Source of the DNA: Pelomonas baiyunensis
Lineage (GTDB): Bacteria; Pseudomonadota; Gammaproteobacteria; Burkholderiales; Burkholderiaceae_C
Assembly: GCF_043555935.1 (NCBI RefSeq)
Contig: NZ_JBIGIB010000007.1
Location: 124,001-188,000, forward strand
Direction of reading: 5' to 3'
Length of the DNA: 64,000 bases
The translations under genes were made by a program, and so were the position numbers. The notes under the pieces are model-generated. The model did no database searches and had not been told where the DNA came from. It was given only the letters and a program-made list of their open reading frames with translations. How positions within the stretch are numbered: position 1 is the first letter of the stretch; each line of letters begins with the position of its first letter. Shown here piece after piece: positions 27,387 to 36,542 of this stretch.

Positions 27387-30300
27387 TCAGTCCTTGTCTG
27401 CCGGCATGGCGCCGGGCATGCCGTGCACGGGCAGCACGCTGCCGGCGGCATCCGCAGCCGGCGCGGTGGCCTTTTTGTCACGCACGAGGTAGCTGTACAG
27501 CACCGGCACTACCACCAGCGTCAGCAACGTGGAGGTGATGACGCCGCCGATGATGGCCCGGCCCATGGGGGCCTGGATTTCGCCGCCGTCGTTCAGCGCA
27601 ATGGCCATCGGCAGCATGCCGAACACCATGGCGGCGGTCGTCATGATGATGGGTCGCATCCGGATGAGACCCGCCTCACGCAGCGCCTCCGCCACCGTGG
27701 CGCCGGCCTTGCGGGCGTGGTTGGCAAAGTCCACCAACAGGATCGCGTTCTTGGTCACCAAGCCCATCAGCATCACCAGGCCAATCATCGAGAACACGTT
27801 CAGCGTGGAGCGCCACAGCAGCAGGGCCAGCATCACGCCAATCAGCGCGAGCGGCAGCGAGGCCATGATGGCAATGGGCTGCACGAAGCTGCCGAACTGG
27901 CTGGCCAGCACGATGTAGATGAAGATCACCGCCAGGCCCATGGCTGCCAGCAGGCCGTTGAAGGCCTCGGCCTGCTGCTTGCCGGCGCCGTCCACCTTGA
28001 AGCTGATGCCCGGGGGCAGCTGCGTGGCCTTGATGAGCTTTTGCACATCGGCGTTCACATCACCGCCCGGGCGGCCTTGCACGCCGGCAAACACGGCCTC
28101 GCGGCGCTGCAGGTTTTCGCGGCGAATCACCTCGGGGTTGAACACCGGCTGGATGGTGGCCACCTGGTCCAGCGCGATCGGGCTGCCGTCCTTCGAGAAC
28201 GCCACTGGCAACTGCGCCATTTGCTCGATGTGCTCGCGCTGCTCACGCGGCAGGCGCAGCAGCACCTCCACCTGGTTGCCGTCCGGCGTGGTCCAGTAGG
28301 TGGCCACCTCGCCGTTGACGTAGGCGCGCAGCGACGCGGCAATTTGCGGCGCAGTCAGGCCCAGCTCACGAATGGCGGAGTCCTTCAAGCGCACGGCGTA
28401 GGCCGGCACGCCGGGCTTCACGGTCGTGTCCACGTCCACCGCACCCGGGATCTTCTTGATCTTCTCCACCAAGTCGTTCGCGCTCTGCGTCAGCAGTTCG
28501 GAGTCCGCACCCAGCAGCGTGATCCAGATCGGACGGTTGAAGCCCACGCTGACCTCCACGCCCGGAATGCGCGAGATGTCGCCACGGATCGCGTCTTCAA
28601 TTTCCTTTTGCGTGCGGCGGCGCTCGCTGCGCTCCACCAGCGAGATGTTCAGCGACGCCTGGTTGCGGCCGGTGGCCATGCCTTCGCCGGTGCTGCCCAC
28701 CACGGTGGACACGGTCTTGATCTCGGGGTAGCCCTTCAAGATTTCTTCAATCTGCGCCACCTTGGCGCTGCCGCGCTCCACGCTGGACGCCACCGGCATG
28801 CGCAGGTTGATCTGCGTGAAGCCGTTGTCGGTTTCCGGCACGAACTCGCTGCCCACCAGCGGCGCCAGCATCAGCGCCACCACGAAGCTCGCGAACGCAC
28901 CCCACATCACCAGGCCGCGCGGCGTGAGCGTGGCGAAGCGCCACACCCGGCGGGCGCTCTTGTCACGCTGACCGTTGGCCAGGAAGGGGCGACCGTAGGC
29001 CGGCACCGGCGGCACGAACACGCGGTAGCGGCGGCCCGAGAACGCCCAGTCGATCAGGCGCTCGTAGCCGTTGTGCAGGCGGTCCATCGTCCAGTCGGTG
29101 GCACGAATGGCGTGGCCCAGCACCGGCCACTGGCGCACGCGCGGGTTCACCGGGTCGTGCCACACCGACGACAGCATCGGGTCCAGCGTGAAGCTCACGA
29201 ACAAGCTCACCAGCACCGCCACCGCCACCGTGATGCCGAAGGGGTAGAAAAACCGGCCAATGATGCCGCCCATGAAGGCCACCGGCACGAACACCGCGCA
29301 AATGGCGAAGGTGGTGGCCATCACGGCCAGGCCAATCTCGTTGGTGCCATCGGCCGCCGCCTGGTGGTGGCTTTTGCCCATGCCCACGTGACGCACGATG
29401 TTCTCGCGCACCACGATGGCGTCGTCAATCAACAGGCCGATGCACAGCGACAGCGCCATCATCGTCATGAAGTTCAGCGTGAAGCCGAACGCCTGCACCG
29501 CAATGAAGCTGGAGATGACCGCAATCGGCAGCGTCAGGCCGGTGATGATGGTCGAGCGCCAGCTGTGCAGGAACATGAACACGATGGCCACGGTCAGCAG
29601 CGCGCCTTCAATCAGCGTGTGCTTCAGCCCGGTGAGCGAGCCCTTCACGAAGTCGGAGTTGGCGTAAATCAGGCGCAGCTCCACGTCCTTGGGCAGCGTC
29701 TTGCGCAGCTCTTCCATCGCCTCCTTCACGGCCTCGCCGGTTTGCACGATGTTGGCGTCTTGCTGCTTGAAGACGTTGAAGCTCACGGCTGGCTGGCCGT
29801 TGATGCGGGCGATGCTGTCGCGCTCACGCTCGCGCTCCACCAGCGTGCCCAGGTCGTTCAGCGTCAGTGCCAGGTTGCCGCGGCGGGCCACCACCATCTG
29901 GCCGAAGGCCTTGGGGTCTTTCACGCGGCCTTCCACCCGCAAGATGGCGTCGGCGTTGGTGTCGCTCAACAGGCCCACGGGCTGGTCGGTGTTGGCATCG
30001 GCCAGCGCCTTGGCGATTTCGGCCGGCGTCACGCCGTAGGCGCGCAGGCGCAGCGGGTCGAGGTCGATGCGCACTTCACGCGTCGTCATGCCGCCCACAT
30101 CCACCTTGGCCACGCCTTCCACGCGGCCCAGCCGCTTGGAGACGATCAGGTCCGCCATCATCGACAGCTCACGCGAGCCGCGCGTGGGGCTCAGCAGCGC
30201 CAGCACCACGATGGGCTGCGCGTTGTCGCCCTGAAAGCGCGACACCGTGGGCGGCTTCGCATCCCGCGGAAAGGCCGACTGCGCCAGCGCCACGCGGTCA

Positions 30301-30626
30301 CGCAGGTCTTGCATGGCGCGGCTCATGTCGGTGTTCAGCGTGAACTCCACGCTCGCCTGCACGCGGCCCTCAAAACTGCGCGACTGGATGCGGTCCACGC
30401 CGGCAATGGTGTTGATCGCCTCTTCCAGCGGCTTGGCAATTTCACGCTCCACCGCCTCGGGGCTGGCGCCGGGGTAGCGCACGTCGATCCAGGCGCCGGG
30501 CAGCGAGATGTCGGGCATCTGCTCCACACCCAGCTTGGCGTACGAAAACAGGCCCAGCACGCACAGGGCCACCATCACCATGGTCGCGAAGACCGGGTTC
30601 TGGATGGAAACGCGGGTCATCCACAT
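27387..30626 (-). CDS. RND efflux pump inner-membrane permease (HAE1/MMPL-like family)
   Basis: A 1079-aa proton-driven RND transporter. It begins MWMTRVSIQNPVFATMVMVA, the normal first helix. The two large periplasmic loops and twelve helices are in place; helix 4 carries the proton-relay pair in GLLIDDAIVVRENIV, and the second-half counterpart includes LMGLVTKNAILLVDFAN. The VKKxPG-type pore segments (MPDISLPGAWIDVRYPGASPEAVE, split) are typical of the AcrB/MdtB set. It follows its adaptor by 10 bases. No outer-membrane factor gene is adjacent, so it must borrow one. The substrate is unknown. Confidence 0.93.
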   Translation of the reverse strand: MWMTRVSIQNPVFATMVMVALCVLGLFSYAKLGVEQMPDISLPGAWIDVRYPGASPEAVEREIAKPLEEAINTIAGVDRIQSRSFEGRVQASVEFTLNTDMSRAMQDLRDRVALAQSAFPRDAKPPTVSRFQGDNAQPIVVLALLSPTRGSRELSMMADLIVSKRLGRVEGVAKVDVGGMTTREVRIDLDPLRLRAYGVTPAEIAKALADANTDQPVGLLSDTNADAILRVEGRVKDPKAFGQMVVARRGNLALTLNDLGTLVERERERDSIARINGQPAVSFNVFKQQDANIVQTGEAVKEAMEELRKTLPKDVELRLIYANSDFVKGSLTGLKHTLIEGALLTVAIVFMFLHSWRSTIITGLTLPIAVISSFIAVQAFGFTLNFMTMMALSLCIGLLIDDAIVVRENIVRHVGMGKSHHQAAADGTNEIGLAVMATTFAICAVFVPVAFMGGIIGRFFYPFGITVAVAVLVSLFVSFTLDPMLSSVWHDPVNPRVRQWPVLGHAIRATDWTMDRLHNGYERLIDWAFSGRRYRVFVPPVPAYGRPFLANGQRDKSARRVWRFATLTPRGLVMWGAFASFVVALMLAPLVGSEFVPETDNGFTQINLRMPVASSVERGSAKVAQIEEILKGYPEIKTVSTVVGSTGEGMATGRNQASLNISLVERSERRRTQKEIEDAIRGDISRIPGVEVSVGFNRPIWITLLGADSELLTQSANDLVEKIKKIPGAVDVDTTVKPGVPAYAVRLKDSAIRELGLTAPQIAASLRAYVNGEVATYWTTPDGNQVEVLLRLPREQREHIEQMAQLPVAFSKDGSPIALDQVATIQPVFNPEVIRRENLQRREAVFAGVQGRPGGDVNADVQKLIKATQLPPGISFKVDGAGKQQAEAFNGLLAAMGLAVIFIYIVLASQFGSFVQPIAIMASLPLALIGVMLALLLWRSTLNVFSMIGLVMLMGLVTKNAILLVDFANHARKAGATVAEALREAGLIRMRPIIMTTAAMVFGMLPMAIALNDGGEIQAPMGRAIIGGVITSTLLTLVVVPVLYSYLVRDKKATAPAADAAGSVLPVHGMPGAMPADKD

Positions 30627-30636
30627 GGCCGGCTCC

Positions 30637-31833
30637 TTACTGCTGCGCCGGCGCCGAAGCGGCCGCCACCTTCACGGCGGCCGCAGACCCGGCTGACGAC
30701 GCAGCCGGCGCGCTCTTCGCCGCCACGAGGTTGGCCTTGTCGCCTTCGCGCAGGTTGTCAAAGCGCGCGGCCAGCACTTGCGAGTCGGCCTTCAGCCCGC
30801 TCAACACCTCCACGCGGCCCTCGCGCGCATCGCTGCGGCCGGTGGTGACGATGCGGCGCGCCAGCGCCCCGTTCTCAATCATCCACACCTGCTCTTGGCC
30901 CGAATTGCGACTGATGGCCGCCAGCGGCACCGTCAGCCGCGGCGTGTCGTCGCCCAACACCACCTTGGCCACGGCGTACTGCCCGGCGCGGAAGGTCTCC
31001 TTCGCATTGGGCAGCACCAGCGTCACGCCAATCGAGCGCGTGCCGGGCTCGGCCGCCGGGGCGATGCGGTCAATGCGCGCCTCCACCGGCGTGTCGGTGC
31101 CCTCCACCTTCACCTGCACCTTCATGCCCGGCTGCAGGCGCGCCACCTCGTGCGTGCCCACCAGGCCGGCGAGCTCCAGCTTGGAGAGGTCGACGATGGT
31201 CAAGATTTGCTGCTCCGCCGCCAGCTTCTCGCCCGGCAGCGCATGCCGCTTGGACACGATGCCGTTGATCGGCGCCACCAGCGCCGCCTGGCGCAGGGTC
31301 ACCTGCATGGTTTCCAGCTGCGCCTTGGCGGCCTGCCAGTTGGCGCGGGCGGCCTCATACGCGGCGCGCGAGGTTTCCAGCGCGGTGGGCGCGATGAAGT
31401 TGTTGTCTGCCAGGCCCACGTTGGCCTTGTGCGTGCGCTCGGTCTGTTCCATCTGGGCGCGCATGGCTTCCATGCTGGCGCTGCGCTCGGCCACGCGGTG
31501 GCGCAGTTCTTCCAGGTCCACCTGGCCCAGCGGTTGGCCGGCGTGCACACGGCTGCCCTCGCCCACCGCCAGGTTCAGCAGCGTGCCGTTGCTCTTGGCC
31601 CGCACCACCACCGTGCCCGGCGCCACCAGCGGGCCGCTGAACTCCACCACCGCCGGCATGGCCGCCAACGTGGGCTTCACCACCTCGCCGGCCACAAACT
31701 CCAGCGCCGGCTTGGCCGCTTCTTCACCCGGCTTCTTGGGGGCCTCGCCCTTGCTCGCCATCACGGCGAAGCCTGCACCACCCACCAACAGCACCACCGC
31801 CGCGATGCCACCCACCTTGAACGACTTGCGCAT
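30637..31833 (-). CDS. RND pump periplasmic adaptor (membrane-fusion protein)
   Basis: A 398-aa HlyD-like adaptor. The N-terminal anchor or signal is VGGIAAVVLLVGGAGFAVMA. The lipoyl halves (VRAKSNGTLLNLAVGEGSRV and ALVAPINGIVSKRHALPGEK) flank a helical hairpin at about residues 110-190. A beta-barrel domain and an Ala/Ser-rich tail follow. The ATG at 31833 (MRKSFKVGG) directly precedes the basic start of the signal; 49 further upstream in-frame codons look non-coding. First gene of the two-gene pump operon. Confidence 0.92.
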   Translation of the reverse strand: MRKSFKVGGIAAVVLLVGGAGFAVMASKGEAPKKPGEEAAKPALEFVAGEVVKPTLAAMPAVVEFSGPLVAPGTVVVRAKSNGTLLNLAVGEGSRVHAGQPLGQVDLEELRHRVAERSASMEAMRAQMEQTERTHKANVGLADNNFIAPTALETSRAAYEAARANWQAAKAQLETMQVTLRQAALVAPINGIVSKRHALPGEKLAAEQQILTIVDLSKLELAGLVGTHEVARLQPGMKVQVKVEGTDTPVEARIDRIAPAAEPGTRSIGVTLVLPNAKETFRAGQYAVAKVVLGDDTPRLTVPLAAISRNSGQEQVWMIENGALARRIVTTGRSDAREGRVEVLSGLKADSQVLAARFDNLREGDKANLVAAKSAPAASSAGSAAAVKVAAASAPAQQ

Positions 31834-32293
31834 GACTCCCCCAAACACTTTCTGAAACAGACATTTGCAGTCTAGAAATCGCGCCTCCACAGCGCAGCGC
31901 GCTTGTGACGAAACGCGGTTTGCGGGGGCTGAGCTGCACCGGTTGACGGTCAGGCCGCCGCGTGGGGCGACGAAATGCAACGGGCATGGATCAAGCGCCG
32001 CAGGGCGCGCATTTCAACGGCCATGACCAATGGCATGGTGCGGGCGGGTTTGGGCATCCGCCGGCTAGAAAGTGGCTCAAGCCGGCAAGATCAGATACTG
32101 CGTTGATGCGCCAACCACCCGTTTCTGAGACCGCGCTGCCGCAACAGCGGCTTGGGCCTGCTCGACGGGGCTAACAACATGCTGCAGGGTCGCCCACGGT
32201 GGGTTTGGCCTACCGGCAAGGCCAGTTGATCGCTCGCGCGAGCGGGCGCTGCAGACGCCGGGCACCAAGCCCGCCTGAGCCAGCCTGCGCCGC
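31834..32293. other. 460-base region with no supported gene
   Basis: Lies between the divergently read-from RND adaptor start (left) and the aroC stop (right), both on the minus strand. Near the adaptor it contains an imperfect inverted repeat AGAC-N7-GTCT at about 31859-31874, a possible repressor site. A perfect 14-base palindrome CGCTCGCGCGAGCG lies at 32231-32244, and GCCGGC arms recur around 32060-32086. Short ORFs on both strands show no recognisable protein, and I find no tRNA or other RNA fold. Confidence 0.45.
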
Positions 32294-33391
32294 TCAGCGC
32301 TGCCCGCGAATGGCTCCGATGGGCAGCACCACGTCGCCGCACTGCGCGCGGTGGCGCAGCGCGTGGTCCATCAGCACCAGGGCCAGCATGGCCTCGGCGA
32401 TGGGAGTGGCGCGAATGCCCACGCAGGGGTCGTGGCGGCCGAAGGTTTCCACGACTGACGGGTTGCCCGCGCGGTCGATGCTGGCCTTGGGGCTGCGAAT
32501 GGAGCTGGTGGGCTTGATGGCGATTTCGGCCACGATGTCTTGCCCGGTGGAGATGCCGCCCAGCACGCCGCCGGCGTTGTTGCTGGCAAAGCCCTCCGGC
32601 GTGAGTTCGTCGCCATGCTCGGTGCCCTTCTGGGCCACCGAGTCAAAGCCGGCGCCAATTTCCACGCCCTTGACGGCGTTGATGCCCATCAGGGCATAGG
32701 CGATGTCGGCGTCGAGCTTGTCGAACAGCGGCGCGCCCAGGCCCACAGGCACGTTCGTGGCTTCCACGCGGATGCGGGCGCCAACCGAGTCGCCAGCCTT
32801 GCGCAGCGCGTCCATGTAGGCTTCCAGCGCCTCGATCTGGCTGGTGTTGGCGGCGAAGAAGGGGTTCTCGCCCACGTGCTGCCAGCCTTCGAAGCCGATT
32901 TCCACTTCGCCCAGCTGCGTCATGCAGCCGCGGAACTCGGTGCCGTAGGTCTGCTTCAGCCATTTGCGGGCCACGGCGCCGGCGCCCACCATGGGGGCGG
33001 TGAGGCGGGCGGACGAGCGGCCGCCGCCGCGCGGGTCGCGCAGGCCGTATTTGCGCCAGTAGGTGTAGTCGGCGTGGCCGGGGCGGAACGTGTCGAGGAT
33101 GTTGCCGTAGTCTTTGCTGCGCTGGTCGGTGTTCTCGATCAACAGGCAGATGGGCGTACCGGTGGTGAGGCCCTCGTACACGCCCGACAGGATCTTGACC
33201 GCGTCGGGCTCGTTGCGCTGCGTGACGTGGCGGCTGGTGCCGGGGCGGCGGCGGTCCAGCTCGGGCTGGATGTCGGCCTCACTCAGCGCCAGCCCGGGCG
33301 GGCAGCCGTCGATGACGCAGCCGATGGCCGGCCCGTGGCTTTCGCCGAAGTTGGTGACGCGGAAGAGTTCGCCGAAGGTGCTGCCTGACAT
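32294..33391 (-). CDS. aroC: Chorismate synthase
   Basis: Converts EPSP to chorismate using reduced FMN, the last step of the shikimate pathway. 365 aa, normal length. Starts MSGSTFGELFRVTNFGESHG, a conserved N-terminus with the catalytic His in GESHG; the second signature GRSSARLTAPMVGAGAVA and the late RATPIAEAMLALVL block are present. The ATG at 33391 is chosen on this basis; an in-frame ATG 11 codons upstream adds non-conserved residues. The product feeds aromatic amino acids, folate and quinones. Confidence 0.97.
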   Translation of the reverse strand: MSGSTFGELFRVTNFGESHGPAIGCVIDGCPPGLALSEADIQPELDRRRPGTSRHVTQRNEPDAVKILSGVYEGLTTGTPICLLIENTDQRSKDYGNILDTFRPGHADYTYWRKYGLRDPRGGGRSSARLTAPMVGAGAVARKWLKQTYGTEFRGCMTQLGEVEIGFEGWQHVGENPFFAANTSQIEALEAYMDALRKAGDSVGARIRVEATNVPVGLGAPLFDKLDADIAYALMGINAVKGVEIGAGFDSVAQKGTEHGDELTPEGFASNNAGGVLGGISTGQDIVAEIAIKPTSSIRSPKASIDRAGNPSVVETFGRHDPCVGIRATPIAEAMLALVLMDHALRHRAQCGDVVLPIGAIRGQR

Positions 33392-33424
33392 AGCCTGCAA
33401 GTTTAGGCGGGCCAGAAACACCAA

Positions 33425-33446
33425 AGCGGCCGCAAAGGCCGCCTTG
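33425..33446 (-). terminator. Possible terminator after the CBS-domain gene
   Basis: Minus strand: GCGGCC / GGCCGC arms around TTTGC, followed by TTTGGTGTTTCT. The stem is GC-rich but the T-tract is interrupted, so termination would be partial. It lies between the CBS gene stop (33492) and the aroC start. Confidence 0.4.
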
Positions 33447-33491
33447 TCGGGTTGCGAACCGCGGGGTGCGGTGCGCGGGTTGCGCCGGCCG

Positions 33492-33959
33492 TCAGAGCTT
33501 GGGCTCGGCCTCGGCGGCGTTTTCTTCCACCGGCCAGTCGCGGATGTAGGCCTTGAGCATGCGGTTCTCGAAGTCTTGGCTGTCCACCACGGCCTTGGCG
33601 ACGTCGTAGAACGAGATGACCCCCATCAGCGTTCGGCCGTTCATGACGGGCATGTAGCGGGCGTGGCGGCCCAGCATCATGCGGCGCACTTCGTCGATCT
33701 CGGTCTCGGGGGTGCAGGTCAGCGGGTGGTCGTCCATCACGGTGCGAACGACCGTGGTGCCCACGGCGCCACCGTTCTTGACCACGGCTTGGATGACTTC
33801 GCGGAAGGTGAGCATGCCGACGAGGTCGCCGTGCTCCATCACCACCAGGGAACCGATGTCGCGCTCGGCCATGACGTCCAGCGCGTCTTTGAGCGCTTGA
33901 TCGGGCGCGACGGTGAACAGGGTGCCGCCTTTGACACGCAGGATATCGACGACTTTCAT
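33492..33959 (-). CDS. Two-CBS-domain protein
   Basis: A 155-aa protein made almost entirely of two CBS motifs: the first around residues 8-60 (FTVAPDQALKDALDVMAERD, then GSLVVMEHGDLVGMLTFREV), the second around 75-130 (HPLTCTPETEIDEVRRMML, then ARYMPVMNGRTLMGVISFYDV). Such pairs bind adenosyl compounds (AMP, ATP, SAM or NADH) and act as sensors. There is no attached enzyme domain, so the partner is unknown. The ATG at 33959 (MKVVDILRVKGG) is the conserved family start. It is divergent from the sulfhydrylase gene with 73 bases between starts. Confidence 0.88.
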   Translation of the reverse strand: MKVVDILRVKGGTLFTVAPDQALKDALDVMAERDIGSLVVMEHGDLVGMLTFREVIQAVVKNGGAVGTTVVRTVMDDHPLTCTPETEIDEVRRMMLGRHARYMPVMNGRTLMGVISFYDVAKAVVDSQDFENRMLKAYIRDWPVEENAAEAEPKL

Positions 33960-34032
33960 GGGGGCCTCCGAGGGAAAAACGCCCGGGCAACATAGCACAC
34001 AATGCCCGCGACTCCACCCCATAGAAAACACC

Positions 34033-35337
34033 ATGCCAGGTTTCGACACCCTCGCCCTGCATGCCGGCGCCGCGCCCGACCCGGGCACCGGCGCACGGGC
34101 AACCCCGCTGCATCTGAGCACCTCGTTCGTTTTTGAGAACGCGGAACACGCGGCCTCGCTGTTCAACATGGAGCGCTCGGGCCATGTGTACAGCCGGCTG
34201 TCCAACCCCACCACCGCGGTGTTCGAGGAACGCATGGCGGCGCTGGACGGCGGCATTGGCGCCATTGCCACCGCCAGCGGCCAGGCCGCGCTGCACCTGG
34301 CCATTGCCACGCTGATGGGCGCCGGCAGCCACATCGTGGCCAGCACGGCGCTGTACGGCGGCAGCCACAACCTGCTGCACTACACCTTGCGGCGCTTTGG
34401 CATTGACACCACCTTCGTCAACCCGCGCGACCTGGACGCCTGGCGCGCCGCCATCCGGCCCGAAACGCGGCTGCTGTTCGGCGAAAGCCTGGGCAACCCG
34501 GGCCTGGATGTGCTGGACATTCCCGGAGTCAGCGCGCTGGCGCATGACGCTGGCCTGCCCCTGCTGGTGGATGCCACCTTCACCACGCCCTACCTGCAGC
34601 GCCCGGCGAAACTGGGCGCGGATCTGGTCTACCACTCGGCCACCAAGTTCCTGTGCGGCCACGGCACGGCCGTGGGCGGCGTGCTGGTGGATGCCGGCTC
34701 GTTCGACTGGGACGCCGCCCACGCCGCCTCGGGCCGATTCGCCACCCTGGCCGAGCCGTATGACGGCTTCCACGGCATGGTGTTCACCGAGGAAAGCACG
34801 GTGGGCGCCTTCCTGCTGCGCGCCCGCCGCGAAGGTCTGCGCGACTTTGGCGCCTGCATGAGCCCGCACACCGCCTGGCTGATGCTGCAGGGCCTGGAAA
34901 CCCTGCCACTGCGCATGGCGCGCCACGTGGCCAACGCACAAGCCGTGGCCGAGTTCCTGGCTGCGCAGCCCTTGGTGGAGCGCGTGAACTACCCGGGCCT
35001 GACCTCGCACCCCGACCACGCACTCGCCCAACGCCTGCTGCCACGCGGCGCGGGCGCGGTGTTCTCGTTCGACCTGAAAGCCGGCCGCGAACAGGGCCGC
35101 GCGTTCATCGAGTCGCTCAAGCTGTTCTCGCACCTGGCGAACGTGGGCGATGCGAAATCGCTGGTGATTCACCCGGCCAGCACCACGCACTTCCGCATGG
35201 ACGACGCCGCGCTGCGCCAGGCCGGCATCGGGCCGGGCACGATCCGGCTGTCCGTTGGCCTGGAAGACCCCGCCGATTTGATCGACGACCTGAAGCGCGC
35301 GCTCAAAGTGGCAGCCAAGGCCGGAGGTGCCGCATGA
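34033..35337 (+). CDS. PLP-dependent O-acetylhomoserine sulfhydrylase-type enzyme
   Basis: A 434-aa Cys/Met-metabolism PLP enzyme. The PLP lysine is Lys205 in VYHSATKFLCGHGTAVGG. The N-terminus FDTLALHAGAAPDPGTGARA and the C-terminal SLVIHPASTTH plus GTIRLSVGLEDPADLIDDL are characteristic of the O-acetylhomoserine aminocarboxypropyltransferase (MetY) group. It would make homocysteine or methionine precursors from O-acetylhomoserine and sulfide. Cystathionine gamma-synthase or lyase is less likely because of the length and the tail motif. Its stop overlaps the next gene as ATGA. Confidence 0.87.
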   Translation: MPGFDTLALHAGAAPDPGTGARATPLHLSTSFVFENAEHAASLFNMERSGHVYSRLSNPTTAVFEERMAALDGGIGAIATASGQAALHLAIATLMGAGSHIVASTALYGGSHNLLHYTLRRFGIDTTFVNPRDLDAWRAAIRPETRLLFGESLGNPGLDVLDIPGVSALAHDAGLPLLVDATFTTPYLQRPAKLGADLVYHSATKFLCGHGTAVGGVLVDAGSFDWDAAHAASGRFATLAEPYDGFHGMVFTEESTVGAFLLRARREGLRDFGACMSPHTAWLMLQGLETLPLRMARHVANAQAVAEFLAAQPLVERVNYPGLTSHPDHALAQRLLPRGAGAVFSFDLKAGREQGRAFIESLKLFSHLANVGDAKSLVIHPASTTHFRMDDAALRQAGIGPGTIRLSVGLEDPADLIDDLKRALKVAAKAGGAA

Positions 35338-36122
35338 AGCTGCAAGTCGATGGCCACGAGGCCTATGCCTACACCGGCGGCAAGCCGTTCAACCCTGCCC
35401 TGCCCTGCGTGGTGTTCATTCACGGCGCGCTGAACGACCACAGCGTGTGGACGCTGCTGGCCCGCTGGTGCGCGCACCACGGCTACAGCGTGCTGGCGGT
35501 GGACCTGCCCGGCCACGGCCGGAGCGCCGGCCGGCCGCTGACGTCGGTGGAAGACATCGGCGCCTGGCTGCACCGGCTGATGGACGCCGCCGGCCTGGCC
35601 GAGGCGGCGCTGGTGGGGCACAGCATGGGCTCGCTCATCGCACTGGAAGCCGCCAGCCGCGCCCGCACGCTGGTGATGGTGGGCACGGCCTACCCGATGA
35701 AGGTGTCGGAAGCGCTGCTGACCACCGCGCGCGACAACCCCGAGGCCGCGATGGCGATGGTGAACGCGTTCTCGCACTCGGTGGCCAGCGCCAAGCCGGG
35801 CTACCCCGGGCCGGGCGCCTGGTTGCGCGGCGGCGGCCTGGCGCTGATGCGCCGGCTGCAAGCGCGGCAAACCGAGGTGAATCTGTTCGAGAACGACTTC
35901 CAGGTGTGTGACCGTTACACCGGCGGCGAGGCCGCGGCAGCCCGCGTGCGCGGCCCGGTGCACTTCATCCTGGGCGCACAAGACCAGATGACCGCCCCCA
36001 AGCAAAACGCCGTGCTGGGTGCGCTGCTGAAGCCACGCATCCACACCGTGCCGGCCGGCCACGCGCTGATGGCTGAAGCGCCAGACGCCGTGCTGGCCGC
36101 GTTGCGCGCCGCACTGGGCTGA
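35334..36122 (+). CDS. Alpha/beta hydrolase
   Basis: A 262-aa serine hydrolase. The nucleophile elbow is GHSMGS with Ser97; the oxyanion-hole region is VVFIHGALNDHS, the acid is probably the Asp in LGAQDQMT and the catalytic His that in PAGHALMAEAP. It is coupled by ATGA to the sulfhydrylase gene. An esterase role on an O-acylated homoserine or thioester metabolite would fit the neighbour, but MetX-type acyltransferases are longer and differ at the elbow, so I leave the substrate open. Confidence 0.88.
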   Translation: MKLQVDGHEAYAYTGGKPFNPALPCVVFIHGALNDHSVWTLLARWCAHHGYSVLAVDLPGHGRSAGRPLTSVEDIGAWLHRLMDAAGLAEAALVGHSMGSLIALEAASRARTLVMVGTAYPMKVSEALLTTARDNPEAAMAMVNAFSHSVASAKPGYPGPGAWLRGGGLALMRRLQARQTEVNLFENDFQVCDRYTGGEAAAARVRGPVHFILGAQDQMTAPKQNAVLGALLKPRIHTVPAGHALMAEAPDAVLAALRAALG

Positions 36123-36178
36123 CCCCGCTGCGGGCAAGCCCGGTTGCGAGGTGGGCACGGCGCGCGTGCAATCGGCGC

Positions 36179-36487
36179 ATGAGCCCCGCCCGCTTCCACG
36201 GCTTTGCCGAGTTCTATCCGTTCTACCTGCAGGAGCACAGCAACCGCACCTGCCGCCAGCTGCACTTTGTGGGCAGCACGCTGGTGCTGCTGTGCCTGTG
36301 GCAGCTGTGGGCCACGGGCAACGCGCTGTGGGTGCTGTACGCGCTGCTCAGTGGCTACGGTTTTGCGTGGGTGGGGCACTTCTTCTTTGAGAAGAACCGG
36401 CCGGCCACGTTCAAGCACCCGATCTACAGCTTCATGGGCGACTGGGTGATGTACGCCGACATCTGGCGCGGCCGCGTGAAGCTGTAA
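36179..36487 (+). CDS. Mpo1-like / DUF962 membrane protein
   Basis: A 102-aa membrane protein of the Mpo1/YGL010w (DUF962) family. The family histidines are visible: EHSNRTCRQLHFVGS near the start and GHFFFEKNRPATFKHP in the second half. Two hydrophobic helices (LVLLCLWQLWATG and VLYALLSGYGFAWVG) lie between. The yeast relative is a dioxygenase acting in fatty-acid alpha-oxidation of phytosphingosine products; the bacterial role is not known. It lies 56 bases after the hydrolase on the same strand. Confidence 0.86.
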   Translation: MSPARFHGFAEFYPFYLQEHSNRTCRQLHFVGSTLVLLCLWQLWATGNALWVLYALLSGYGFAWVGHFFFEKNRPATFKHPIYSFMGDWVMYADIWRGRVKL

Positions 36488-36491
36488 ACCC

Positions 36492-36542
36492 GCCGAGCCG
36501 CTCGGCGCGGCCCACTCGGCGAACTCGGGGCGCCGGGCGCCC
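36492..36542. other. Inverted repeats between convergent genes
   Basis: GCCGAG-CCG-CTCGGC at 36492-36506 and a perfect odd palindrome GGGCGCC-G-GGCGCCC at 36528-36542 fill the space between the Mpo1-like and MipA stops. They may help terminate both transcripts, although neither has a T-tract; the second also enters the MipA stop codon. Confidence 0.35.

Noticed and set aside
27207..30848. Plus-strand open frame of 1213 codons over the first RND permease
   Set aside because: Shadow frame, rich in His, Arg and Gln; the minus strand encodes a complete RND protein.
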